64,000 nucleotides of DNA from Hymenopus coronatus (lineage: Eukaryota > Arthropoda > Insecta > Mantodea > Hymenopodidae). The DNA is taken from NCBI GenBank assembly GCA_030762935.1, contig CM060900.1:387151132-387215131 (forward strand), in the 5' to 3' direction. Below are positions 11,836-22,760 of this stretch, piece by piece. The position numbers and the translations under genes were made by a program. Below the pieces are notes generated by a model, which was given only the letters and a program-made list of their open reading frames with translations, had not been told where the DNA came from and did no database searches. The stretch's first letter is position 1. Each line of letters begins with the position of its first letter.

Positions 11836-11947
11836 GTCTTGTTCTTTTATCGCTGAAGTGTGTGCGTCTGTCTGTGGGGTGTGTAGGTGGGTTTTAAACC
11901 TATAGATAAAAAGAACGCATCCTTGATGGAAGGAAAACAAAACTGAG

Positions 11948-12012
11948 CCTAGATGGTCCATGATTAGAGGAACAAAAGCAAAAGTTTTGTTCGGGTTCGA
12001 ACCAACATATAT
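11948..12012 (+). mobile_element. tRNA-like head fragment
   Basis: GCCTAGATGGTCCATGATTA followed by GGGTTCGAACC resembles tRNA box A and box B with a shortened spacing. Probably the head of a degraded SINE; not a functional tRNA because the acceptor stem does not pair. Confidence 0.35.
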
Positions 12013-12229
12013 TGTAATCTATCGTACTTTATTGCGGCGGTGTTTACATCATAGACGACCTACTTCATAACTCACAAATTATTACACGGGTTCGCTCTGA
12101 TATTAAAGCAAGTGGTCTTGAGAAATTCAGCTTGCTTACTTACTTTAAGGGTTGAATAGCACATTGTGTAACTTTTGAACTGGAGCTAGACAGAGTATGC
12201 ACATTAGAGAGAAACCTGAGAACTCGTCA

Positions 12230-12495
12230 TTAAGGTTCCTGGGCACTAGAGGTAAATACAATCTCCTCCGCTCCCGTCTGACCCACACGTTTACCAAGCT
12301 GAGTTAGCTTAGCACCGTTAGACCCGTTATTAAACAATACAGCACTGTATACCCGACCTCTGTATAAAAGTAAGCCTGTATTCGCTCTCTGGTGTTTAAA
12401 GATGATAGCTGGCTCCAATGGCCGATACCAATACACTTTCTGTTACCGTATACTATACCGGGTGTACCGGTGAGCACGAATGCCATAATTTAATG
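12230..12495 (-). mobile_element. Possible transposon end
   Basis: The right edge reads TATACCGGGTGTACCGG, similar to the TATA-C-GGGTGT termini common on insect transposable elements. Inward of it (minus strand) are overlapping frames of 60-68 codons in a stretch less AT-rich than its surroundings. No transposase motif is visible and no second copy exists here, so this is a weak call. Confidence 0.3.
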
Positions 12496-12895
12496 GTATG
12501 CAATTCCCTATCTTAGATGACAAAATATGCCATAGTATGTTTAAGAACATTTTATAAGCAACAATACGATCTAGAAACTGGTTTTCACTGTCTATAGGTT
12601 TAATATCCTTATGATAGCTGAAAATAAGTTTTCAAAAAGGGCAATAGTTCCATATAATAATGCTCTTGTTGTAATAGATTCTTCCTACATTTTATAGTAA
12701 AAATTTAACAATTATTTCAAAACCATTAGTTGTGTATAAAACGCCTGTTCTGAAAATTTCAGCTCAAAATGTTAGTTAACTACTTTGAAAATGTCCCTTA
12801 TGCGAGGCAAAATTTCACTTGTTGGAAATGGCTACAAAGTAGATGAAAGAGACAAAATCGTGTGCACGCAGTTTTGCATATATTAATGACTAACA
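12496..12895. other. unique DNA
   Basis: AT-rich; nothing recognised. Confidence 0.4.
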
Positions 12896-13278
12896 TGGCG
12901 GCGTCGCGGATGAGTGGTTAGATCGGTCGCCTCCCACCAGAAGGTCCGGGTTCAATCCCAGTAGACTGCATGTGGGATTTGTGGTGAACAAACGGGCGTC
13001 TAGAAGGACTTTCTTCCGCATTCTCTGGTTTCTCGCGGCTTCATTCCACCAATTATCTCATTAACAATTTCCTAATATCTATTTTACTTCATTTCATATA
13101 ATCTACCCGTCTCACTCTCATACTTAGCTACGGGCCGATCTCTCATTCCGGGTTTTCATTCTATGATTAAATGTTCTTTCGCTGCTCCACATGCTTCTGG
13201 CCCTAGGCACCCACGTGTAAGCTCTAGGTGTTGTACGTCCATCATACAGAAAGGGTGAGCCGAATAAGTTAAGAAAGT
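12896..13278 (+). mobile_element. SINE-A, copy 1, near full length
   Basis: tRNA-like head with box A (GGATGAGTGGTTAGATCGG) and box B (CCGGGTTCAATCCCAG), then GACTGCATGTGGGATTTGTG, a C/T-rich body, and a tail block CCCTAGGCACCCACGTGTAA. The same head and GTGGGATTTGT block recur at 63038 and, without a clear box B, at 31701. The tail block recurs inverted at 53352-53440. Transcription would be from the internal polymerase III promoter. Confidence 0.8.
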
Positions 13279-13654
13279 GGAAAGTATAATTTTAATATGT
13301 TTGCGATTCCTTTACAGTTTTCATTTTACTAATTAAAATTGTGGACTTATTTTACATAATAAGTTCAGTTAATACAATGGTTGTTCGAGTCAGCTTTTGC
13401 ATTATAATGGTAAAAAGCCCTTGAATCTGAATGATTGGAAGGTGTTCTTCAATGTTTCGCAGCATGAGTGATCGCGGACTCGTGTTCCTTTGCGAAATAT
13501 GCTTTGCATAAGTATCACTTAGTGCCCTCGTACACGCAAGCGTTTGTGTGATTGTGTCTAGGTGTGGACTACGTCATTAAGAACCGGAATCAGAATATGA
13601 AACACAGAAAGAGACAGAAAAAATAAAGGAACAGAAACACTGTCCGTTTTGCTC
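13279..13654. other. unique DNA
   Basis: Nothing recognised; flanks the 62-bp tandem array. Confidence 0.4.
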
Positions 13655-14585
13655 GATATATTCTCTTGGTCATTGGATCAAGCTAGAGTTTATCGCCAGA
13701 GAGCCTGTCTAATGGTGGCTATAACCTCTTAAACATGGACTGAGCTAGGATTTATCGGCAGAGTACATAATCGCTCTATCCTGCCAATCATCGAATAGAG
13801 ACCAGAGAACCTATTCTCCATACTCCATTGGTCATTGAATTGAGACAACCCATTACCACTAGAGATCCTGTTTACAAGCTCACTATACCCTATCGTCAGC
13901 AGATCGAGTTAGTTTTTATCGCCAGAGAGCTTTTCTTGGTTCGGTATACTCTCTCGTTCATCGGATTTCACAACAAGAGAGCCTGCTGCGTCGCTATACC
14001 CCCTTGATCTTCTGATGGAGCGGCTCGCTGGGTCTTTTTTATCAGATTGAGCTAATTTTTATCACCTGAGAGCCTATATACCTCCTGGATATATCCTCTC
14101 GGTCATCGGATCGAGCTAGTTTGTATCGCCAGAGTCTTTCTACCAGATCGCTATATACCTTGGTCACCGGATCGTGATCATTTTATCTCCAATGAGCCTG
14201 TCTACTTGGTCGCTATACCCTCCGGGTAATCGAAATGAGCTTGTTATCTCCAGAGAGCCTGGTTCCTTGCTCGCTAAACCCTCGTGGGTATCGAATCCAG
14301 CTAACTTTCTCGCCAGAGAGCCTACCTACCTGCTCCGTATACCCTCTGGGCCATCATATCGAGTTAGTTTTGCTGCCAAAGTACCATACCTGCTCGCCAT
14401 ATCACTTCGATTATTGGACCATGCTAATTTTTATCTCCAGAGATCTCTCTACCTGCTCGCTACACCCTCTTTGGTCATCGGATCAAGCTAGTTTTTATGT
14501 CTAGAGTGTCTGTTTAACTTTTTGCTATATCCTCTCGTTGTTCTGATCAGCCTAGTTATATCGGCCGAGAGCCTGTCTACTACAG
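13655..14585 (+). repeat. Diverged ~62-bp tandem repeat, about 15 units
   Basis: A phrase of the type GGTCATCGGATCGAGCTAG, then TTTTTATCGCCAGAGAGCCT, then CTACCTGCTCGCTATACCCTC returns along the whole interval. Anchors of the first phrase fall near 13668, 13735, 13788, 13850, 13894, 13957, 14011, 14040, 14101, 14161, 14224, 14286, 14349, 14410, 14473 and 14536. From 14040 on, spacing is steady at 60-63 bp; before that it is irregular (29-67), with deletions. Units differ by many substitutions, so the array is old. Overlapping plus-strand frames within it are by-products of the repeat. Confidence 0.85.
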
Positions 14586-15767
14586 TGGGGCGTCGATTAC
14601 TTACAATGATGGTTCAAACATCCGGGATTGACCCTGGGATGACGAAAGGAATGGACTACGGCGCGCCAGTTCACCTTTCCTGTGGCATCGCACGCTTAGT
14701 TTTAGAGACAATTTCGTAAAATTAACATACATGGTTAAATAAACACCACTTTTTAGTGTATACATCTACAGTGTCGATAAAAACACTCCAGACGACATGT
14801 CTTTGGAAACCATGTTGTCAAATATTTATTTTTACTGAATATCTATGTAACTAATATTTTAATTTCTATAACCATTATTAAAAGGTGTTTTTTGTTCCTG
14901 ATTAAGATTATTATTCCTTTTCTAAAAACTCGCTTTGTTAAAACCAAACATTCTTTCACTAAGACATTTAAAACGTATGGCAGAAGCAACTATAAAATGC
15001 ATCAAATTGGCGATTTTTTTATGAAGAAACTAAATAAAGCTATTTTTATAAGAGTTCAGGCTAAATTACATAGATAATTTCAAATGTATTAATATCAATT
15101 AATAATTAATTAAATAATTAGTATTAAATGACATTAACCAATAATAATTAATTAAAATGTGTTTTTTTAAAATGAAATTGTTGCTAAGTATTGTTAAATA
15201 CAAGTATATCATTTCAGTTTCTACGTGCTGGAGTTCCTCTTATAGTCGCAGAGGAACTACATTGAGTTCCAGTTTACTCACAGCTAATGCAATTTTCGAC
15301 CAATTAACAGCAAGAGCTGTCGACCAATAAACAGCTATCAACTTCGGGTAACTATTTCACGTTTTCCTGCCTTTAAATTTGTTAAAGTTACATGGATAGG
15401 CACATGATTTTGCTGAACACGGGCAACACATAGTGCCGGAAAATACAAAAACGGGTTCTTGCAATCTCTCAGTAATTTCCATAGTCTGGTTCTCAGCATG
15501 TTCCGATACTACTACTAAAAATGTTCTTGCATATTACTTTAAATTCCGGGGTTCTCTTTTAATTTGCGCTCATTTACTCCATACTTTTATTATGTGCGAA
15601 TGTATCTGTGTGTGTACTGATTCTACGTTTTACATGTCCGGAATGTAAGGTTCGCTACTCGGAATCAGTCAACTCTGCTCATGATGTGTTAGTGAGTAGT
15701 CAGGCACGAATGTAGAATTTGCTATACCAAACCTAGCTACTTCTCCAAATGTAATTTTATTGAGTTT
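14586..15767. other. unique DNA
   Basis: AT-rich, with an ATTAATTAATTAAA-rich stretch at about 15085-15155. Small frames show no motif. Nothing else recognised. Confidence 0.45.
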
Positions 15768-15982
15768 TATTTATGGCAATCTTTAACTGCTGCGGTTCTT
15801 AGCCACCCATTCTACATTCCGTGAAAGACCAGCTTAACTTTGCTCAGAGGCTTCTTTATTAGGCTTGAGGTTCTTTTACTGTTTTACGCCCGAAAATATC
15901 AATCGCCCTCACCTGGATTTGAATGTGCGACCTTGGGACCCAGACGCTAATATGTTGCCCCTAGACCGCGGAGGACGATACG
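15768..15982 (-). mobile_element. SINE-C, copy 1
   Basis: On the minus strand: box A (CGTCCTCCGCGGTCTAGGGG), box B (CGCACATTCAAATCC), then the SINE-C body ending in GCAGTTAAAGATTGCCATAA. The head matches the plus-strand copy at 38630 and the tail matches copies at 27561 and 39344. Confidence 0.75.
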
Positions 15983-16050
15983 GTTTAAGGTGTATCAACA
16001 TACGAAGTATGTATTCTGTATGCATGCTGGCTTTTAATTAGTAGCAAAAG

Positions 16051-16127
16051 CCTTCTCTCTCCCTCTCTTTTCGCCCCGCTACCCCCCCCTCTCTCTCTCT
16101 CTCTCTCATACATACACACACACACAA
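16051..16127. repeat. CT then CA microsatellite
   Basis: A pyrimidine run with an 8-C block and (CT) repeats to about 16108, then CATA/CA repeats to 16127. Confidence 0.9.
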
Positions 16128-17524
16128 ATACTGCGGATCGATAGTACAATATTCCGTCACGAATACTCTTCCCTTAAAATTCTCAAGATCTATTGGTCAT
16201 TATAGGGATAGTAGAGCGGTACCTTACCTGCTTCGCGCTCGTCTCTGCAGTGTTTGCTGAAATATTGTTACGAAATTGGTATGCTGGTTTCAAATAATGG
16301 AAACAGGTAACACTTCTTCGCAATAGGCAGTGGTTTTATGCTTTTCAAGCCACGGATTATCTTGTTGGGAAATAAAGAATAGCAGAATATATAAGGCTGT
16401 TTTAGGAGCGGTTCTTCCAGACTTGGAAGTAATTGTCCCCTTTCCTTATAGTATACGTATTTACGGATTTCTTTACATGACTACTAGCTAATACGGCTTA
16501 AAATCCTTTATTGGTCGCTTACAGATTAAGTTCCTCTTTTAGATGCATGGCAGCAGTTCGCTAATGTTGGAGATCTGGTCTTTTATTCTATAGGTTTCTA
16601 CATAGTAAATAATACTTAAGTGGTCATCTGGATGCATATGGAATTTAAAAAGACCTTTTTCTATGCCTCTTTGAATTTTACTGTTGTTTTTATGTATCCG
16701 GAACTCCGTATTAAAGCTATGAGTGCTGTCACTGGTATACAAAAGGTTTTCACGATGTATGTATCTTCCTTTCTCACACATTTTGTATTTTTCTTATTTT
16801 TATTTTTTTCTTGCTTTGACTTCAGTCATTGCCACCCTTACATTTTGACTGTGAATTTTTATATACTACTTTATATGAGGGATCTAGGTTCAAAGTCTAC
16901 TAGTTCCACCTTTGCAGTTTTGTAGTCTGTTTGCTGGATATATAAGGTTTTGTTTAAAAAAATATATTACTAATCATATTAAATCTTATTAATTTTCTTT
17001 CAACAGAATTGCTGAAAGTTGTATTCGGAGTATACAAATTCACAAATCAGTTTCACACAATAGTTTGGTTATGTTAATTGATGATTTGTCCAATTTGTAG
17101 ATGTCCATTTTGAACGCTGATAGATTTTCTTCCGTGCTGACTCACAGCATGGCAGGATGGATATGGCAGCTTCTCCAACGAATGTTATCTTTGCAAAGCA
17201 GTTTAAATGGGATATTGATTGAACTTTAAAATACCAGTTAGTGGTGAAATACATTCTTAGAGGTATGGTATAACTCAACATTTAAAAAAAATGGATGTGG
17301 CAGATTTTGATAATAGACCCCTCATATGACTTCTGACTCTATGGGAGTAAAAATAAAAATGAATACTGGGTTTGCATTGTGGTGAAATGCTCCCTTATAC
17401 TTTTGTCCTGATACATCAGGATTGTCACTCAAAAGTATCCCACACAAACTCATATGCAAGTCCAGTACAAAACGAGTGTGTGCCGACGGCGAAACTAAGT
17501 CAAACATCGGGAGAGTACCGAGCA
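16128..17524. other. unique DNA
   Basis: No repeats shared with the rest of the window. Frames up to 115 codons exist (for example 17322-17669 minus) but the longest runs through the CA repeat, and none shows a motif. Confidence 0.45.
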
Positions 17525-17554
17525 AACACACACACATACACCCACACACCCACA
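17525..17554 (+). repeat. CA-rich microsatellite
   Basis: Imperfect (CA)n broken by T and CCC. Confidence 0.8.
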
Positions 17555-17740
17555 GCAGCCTCTGCGGTATGCTGCCTTTAGCAAGGTCCCTGTACGTCAT
17601 GTGTGCCTGCAGCAAGTAAAAAAATAAGTGGAAATCAGGCCGAGTCCCCAGCAGAGAGAGAGACGTCAATTTTCAACAATGCTGAATGCCACATAAAATA
17701 ACGAATAAATGCCTCCTGAGCAAATTTAATAAATAATCGA

Positions 17741-17768
17741 ATGAATAAATAAATAAATAAATAAATAA
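17741..17768 (+). repeat. (AAAT)n microsatellite
   Basis: About six tandem AAAT/AATA units. Confidence 0.9.
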
Positions 17769-17866
17769 CTAAAGGATAATACTTCTCATGGAAATGTGCT
17801 TGAAGAATATCCAGTTAAGGTATACATCAACGAATGTGTTTGGAAATATGTTAGAGTTTCTACTTG

Positions 17867-17867
<1 letters not shown>

Positions 17868-17908
<41 letters not shown>

Positions 17909-17952
17909 TAATAATAATGATGATGTTAATAATAATAGTAATAATAATAACA
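17868..17952 (+). repeat. (AAT)n microsatellite
   Basis: Long AAT run, perfect at first and then broken by GAT, GTT and AGT variants toward the 3' side. The same motif forms a longer tract at 41640-41772. Confidence 0.95.
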
Positions 17953-18072
17953 AACTTTAAAATATAAACGAGCATTTATTATAACTAAACAGGATTAGTT
18001 TTACAGCTTCTCTATATTGGCATTTAATATACGTGGAGTTTCTCGCTGTTTGGTGGAAAATGACAAACGTGT

Positions 18073-18352
18073 TATTTTTTTCAGTAGCGATTAACGTCCT
18101 CATTACTACAGATACCTTCATGGGCGGTTATCACTGGTGATAAATGAAAATGAAATAATTCGGAAAGGCACCTGACGGAAAACTTCACATGCTTAAGTTT
18201 AGGGTACCTCCGCCTTCCTCGCTGCATTTTCAGCTATGAGCAATGAGGAAAGCCTATAAAAAGATCTTTCAGCGTGGACAGGCCTTGCAGGATTTGAACC
18301 TTACTTCCCTTTACGATTCCGTGCCAAAAAGACCTTGGCTACTCCTGCCGGT
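18073..18352 (-). mobile_element. tRNA-like SINE with SINE-D-like tail
   Basis: On the minus strand: head GGCAGGAGTAGCCAAGG, box B AGGTTCAAATCCTGC, a body with AGGTACCCTAAACTTAAGC, and a tail with GAGGACGTTAATC followed by an A-rich end. The tail resembles the GGACGTTAAA ending of SINE-D, though the head is different. Confidence 0.65.
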
Positions 18353-18454
18353 ATAAAATACCTAACCAAACATTTCTATGATTATTTCATTATTGAGCAG
18401 ACGACAAACTTGGGAATTGGTGTTTGTGACAATTGTATTGATATGTATAGTAGG

Positions 18455-18752
18455 TATAGTGTTCTCCAAAACATGAATGGCCCTCAAGCGGGACCGCTCC
18501 CCCCTTCTACTGGGTAATAACCATCAGTAAACAAAAGACGAACCTGTATTAGGGACGAGAGGCAACGTAGTAAAATCTGTTTCCTGTAGATATAGTTTAC
18601 AAGTCCAGAATCGCGCCTCAGTTAAGGCACCAGTAAGTGGAAGACTCGGCAACGCGAGGGTTGGTTTCCAACCTCAAATCCCCTAACCGCAAACTTCAAC
18701 TCACTTTGGAAGAAGAGTGAGGCAGGGTCATCATGTTCTGAAAAATACTGTA
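18455..18752 (+). repeat. Rep-G, copy 1
   Basis: Shares with 61376-61670, in order: TTCTCCAAAAC, CGGGACCGCTCCCC, AACAAAAGA, GAGGCAACGTAG, AGTAAGTGGAAGACT, TAACCGCAAACT, TCATCATGTTCTG and AATACTGTA. Non-coding; probably an old SINE or other short element of unknown class. Confidence 0.7.
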
Positions 18753-19884
18753 TAAACACGTAACCTAGGTAATCGCACAGATCTCGACTGGCTATAGGTA
18801 ATTCATGAGACGTAGAAATGTATATAAACTCTTACCTGCCCCTCAGCTAAATTGGCATTATCCTGGGTTAGTATTTTCCAATTAATTCCATTTAGATCTG
18901 TCACTAAAATGCTCTGCTTTCATTACAACTATTTCCGTTTCATCTTTCTAATCAGTGTGAACTTGTACTGTTTAAGTGGAAATCATCGTCTGTTGCTCTG
19001 AGAAGCGAGAGTCATACACTAACACTAAATAACTCTTTATAAACATGTGTCCAAATGTATCCGTTGACTCCTCAGATCATCGACTGTATGAATATGAAAT
19101 GTCAGACTGGTTCACATACCAAACTCCGGAAAGGCATACGACCATTACTGGGCCTGGCAGTCGGCCTTCACCGAGGTGCAAAACCACGTGCAAGTGATGA
19201 AGATATATTCTGAACAAAATGTGTTAAAAGCCTTGACGACAAGTCAAAAGTTTGTGTCGATTTTACAATTTTTATGGTCAAAATTGGTATTTGCGAAAGT
19301 AATTTAGATTCTGAGTCTAATTCAAAATTGTAATTAAAACACTCACACAGCATTCTACATATGTTGTGCTACAGGTTAAAAAACATTTGATTGTTTAGTT
19401 TGAGGCACACAGGAACAGGTATCAATAAAAATCTTCTTTACCTCAATTAGTAAATACTTTAGGATATCTTACGTATCTGTAGTGACAGTTTTAACCTATG
19501 TGAAAAATAGCAGTTGTATCCATTGTTGATGTACAAAGTTTCATGAAATAAACCACTACCAACTTTGAAACAACGCGTTAATAAATTGTTCTTTCATACA
19601 TGAGATATGTGAGCTAAAGTATGGAATATGATCTCAAGTGATAATTGATATCCCACACTAGGAATAATTGCAGTATCATATACAGCTCCAGCATTAAGGC
19701 AGGACATTCATAGGTGACGTCATATGTTTAAAATAACTGTTAGCTCATCTCAAATTTCAGCACGCCTTATTGTGTTTTATGTCCGGGGCATGCTTTAATG
19801 TTTATTGTTGGTAGATCCTATTTTAAGTACTTTAAGATACATTTCTACTGCTATTCACTGGGAATAAGATTAAGATACAGAAGG
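18753..19884. other. unique DNA
   Basis: AT-rich; no repeat or supported gene. Confidence 0.45.
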
Positions 19885-20375
19885 AGGGGACATGGCACCG
19901 AACCTAGGTGCTTATTGTACCTACGCTCCACAAAGAGGCGCCTCGGGAGGGAGGGATGACGTGAGTGGATACTTCGGGCGGCCGGAACCAGAAGTGACAA
20001 CACAGCAATGACGGGGTCCCTACAGTTTTCAGATTAAGCATCCCGACAGTTGGATAGGCAGACAGGGGATTCCGCCCCACAAACGGCCCAACGCCCCCAA
20101 AAGGAGCGGTCCTCAAACCGGCAATCAGCCGATGTAGAGGGACGGAAATAGTCACTATAAGAATTATTTTTGCGTGCCACGCCACACCGATCACCATTGC
20201 TGACTTTTTCAACTCTAACATAATCCAACGGGATGAAGAATGGATGAAATGGCAATGGAAACGACATGGAGGGGCAGGAAATTCGGCAACCCAGCATTTG
20301 CCTGATGACCCAAGGAAACCTCCTAAAATACCCATTGATCAGATAGGCCAACCAAGGGGATCGAACCTAAAACCT
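19885..20375. mobile_element. Rep-K, copy 1
   Basis: Moderately GC-rich repeat. It shares with copies at 36780, 38920 and 43685 the block GGAAATTCGGC, then CCCAGCATTTGCCTG, then a GGAAACCTCC-like segment, and upstream a CACACCGATCACC-like block. It ends with AGGGGATCGAACC, which on the minus strand resembles a tRNA box B, so the true orientation may be minus. The 143-codon minus-strand frame inside it is not conserved between copies. Confidence 0.65.
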
Positions 20376-20447
20376 CCCTAATGCGTAGTCATCTATTAAC
20401 ATGAAGAAAACTTGCATTCAAAATGCTTACTCACTATAATAACCTAA

Positions 20448-20580
20448 CTCTATGGCACGACAGCTCACGGGGAACCTTGGCCTACCGCCCGGCCGCTGCG
20501 TCCCCATCTCGGTCCATTACAGACGTCATGGATGGGGTGCAGAATTGGAGGGTGAGACGTGGTCAGCGCGTGGTCTCCTA
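20448..20580 (-). mobile_element. SINE-B, copy 1, 5' truncated
   Basis: Almost identical to the first ~130 bp of the copy at 55147-55464 (GGCACGACAGCTCACGGGG, CCGCCCGGCCGCTGCGTCCC, GACGTCATGGATGGGGTGCA, GAGACGTGGTCAGCGC). It stops before the tRNA-like head, as expected of a 5'-truncated retroposed copy on the minus strand. The near identity to 55147 points to a fairly young family. Confidence 0.85.
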
Positions 20581-20674
20581 TCTCAAATTACTTATTTAAG
20601 CAATCTGCATATTCTGTAAAAATATTTCGGTATAGTTCATTATCACCCTGTGTATGTTTTTGTGATTATAAGGG

Positions 20675-20679
<5 letters not shown>

Positions 20680-20706
<27 letters not shown>
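20680..20706. repeat. (AT)n microsatellite
   Basis: Thirteen AT units followed by a T run. Confidence 0.95.
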
Positions 20707-20714
<8 letters not shown>

Positions 20715-22317
20715 CAGTAAATGTGAATGTGTTACTTAAAAAGTATTCTCATAATAAATGTGACTGTTATACTTGAATTAGTGCATTTGTTTTATCTAGT
20801 AATTTTATATATTCATTCATATGTTTTTTCATTTAAATTCTGTTCATTTATGGCTTGCAGTGAAATGCCAAATAAAGTAAAAAGATGCACAATGCTTTGT
20901 GTATAAATATTTGTTACGAATTATGATAAAACTCAATTTTTGTTCAGAAAGAAGCAATAAATATAACGAAAACGCCGTTTTACATTGAGCATATATAGCC
21001 GCAAATTGATACTGCCATACTCTTTGTTAGATATAACGATATTTAACATTTAAGTGCTGCACATTCTCTTATAGCCCTTAAAGTAATGAATCTGTGTAAT
21101 TTGGAAAAACCAGAATATGCAACATATCTCATTGAGATGTATACAAGTTGTCATACACAATAATGAACAAAATTCTAGCTTACATCGCTATTTAAATAGT
21201 TTTTGTTGTTTAAATTCATGTTCCAAATACATTGGCCAGGTTATTTATTGTTAAAGTATTCGCATAATAATTCAAGTTTTACAGTATTTAAAAATATATA
21301 CATTATATTATGTTTTATATTAATCCTAATTATTGTAGGAAACTTGTAATTTTCTTACCTTCCTAACCTATTGATTATTCAAAATGTAATAATTTATGCA
21401 TCAAAATTTGATTATTATTTATAAAATAGTAGGTGGTAACTTCCTTTACTGTACTTTTGGGAGGCAGTATAAAGTGTTTTTAAATAAGTTAATAGAAAAT
21501 TACGTCGCGTGGGGCATTTTGAACATGGAAAATTGTTTGGAAAAATTGTGCGATAAAACAAAGTTGAAACTTGGGCGTGTCTATTAATAAGCAACCTCCT
21601 TCCCATATATAGCTTCAGTTAATTGGTAGTTAGTTTATGCCATGTGGGAATAACGATATGCTTTCTTAAAGTTTTGACTTCATACTATTATATTACAAAA
21701 TAGTTGTTTAATTTTTAATAATCTTTGGCCAAGACGAAATGTCATTTATTATGAAACTAATGGGCTAGTTTTTACAATTTTGTATACCTTCTTCAGAGAG
21801 TATTTTACATAGCCAGAAGAAACCTCAAATCCGAAAAGTTTTTAACGTTAGCATACCAATTTGATACAAGAATTACTAAATTTCGACATTAAAGTCGAAA
21901 GGTATGGGATACTGGTATCTAAAAAACACAGACCAATTTCAGAAATTTAATTTAGGGTATTATTAAATTATTATTTATAAATGTGTATTATTAAAATAAT
22001 CCAAAACATTTACACAAATGATGCCATCTGTATTGCCAGTGGGATGAACCCTGGTGATACAATTATTAACTATCAAGACGAGAAACAAGTTTCCGGACGA
22101 CCAAGCCATATTTGCTGCTAGAGAGGATGATGACCTTGAGGAATGTATTTTAGAATTATAAAAAAATAGGGAATGGATATAATTGACATATTTCTCATGC
22201 AAAAACAAAACACACGCATTACAGGGGAAAAGCACATGAGATGTAAAACAGTACTTAATAATAAAACCATAAAACAATAACCAGCTTCAATTATCTGGGC
22301 TTTAGTATTTGTTATGG
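20707..22317. other. AT-rich unique DNA
   Basis: Very AT-rich. Small frames show no motif; no repeat shared with the rest of the window. Confidence 0.45.
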
Positions 22318-22760
22318 ATATAAAAAGGAAATAGATACGAAATTATATAAATTTAAAGCTATTTTTGGAACTGTGAGAAGAACTCTGAAAAATAGAACAA
22401 GAAGAGCTCTTCAATCAAAGCTTTGCAAAGCAATAGCAGTATCATTCATTTGTAACTGAAGTGAATACTACGCCGTAACCTGACACAGTAAGAAAAGGTT
22501 TGTATATTAGGAAATTAAATTTCTGAAAACCACTGGCTCTATATAAAATCAGAAGAGAGATGTGGAAACAAGAAAAGAACTACAAATCTCTAACCTAAAC
22601 GGGAATCTAAATTATACCAGTCGGTACTGGTATCAACATATGAGTATTTCAAATTGTAGAGTCCCGAAAACCTTATATAATGAGCCCAAAGGTTACAGAA
22701 ATAGAGGTGAACCGCTTTTAAGACGAGATTGCTATTTGAAGAAGAAGAATTTAAAGTAGA
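22318..22760 (+). pseudogene. Decayed LINE reverse-transcriptase C-terminal region
   Basis: Pieces of the plus-strand translation follow the order seen downstream of the reverse-transcriptase domain in many arthropod non-LTR retrotransposons: a LCKAIAVSFIC segment (cf. xFYKxxxxPxLLYGSE), an E-Y-Y-A-V segment, an E-I-K-F-L-K segment, RKELQISNLN, then RYWYQHM, RVPKTLYNEPKG and RNRGEPLLR. The RxELxIxxLN...W/Y-x-x-H-x-x-R-x-P-x-x-x-x-x-Y-x-P-x-G-x-R-x-x-G-R-P pattern is diagnostic of this region. Several stops and frame slips break it, and the catalytic YADD domain lies outside, so it is a dead 5'-truncated copy. Confidence 0.75.

Noticed and set aside
14174..14504. Overlapping plus-strand frames with repeated Pro/Leu/Ser peptides
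   Set aside because: They lie wholly in the 62-bp tandem array.
19904..20351. 143- and 105-codon minus-strand frames
   Set aside because: Inside Rep-K copy 1; not conserved in the other Rep-K copies.
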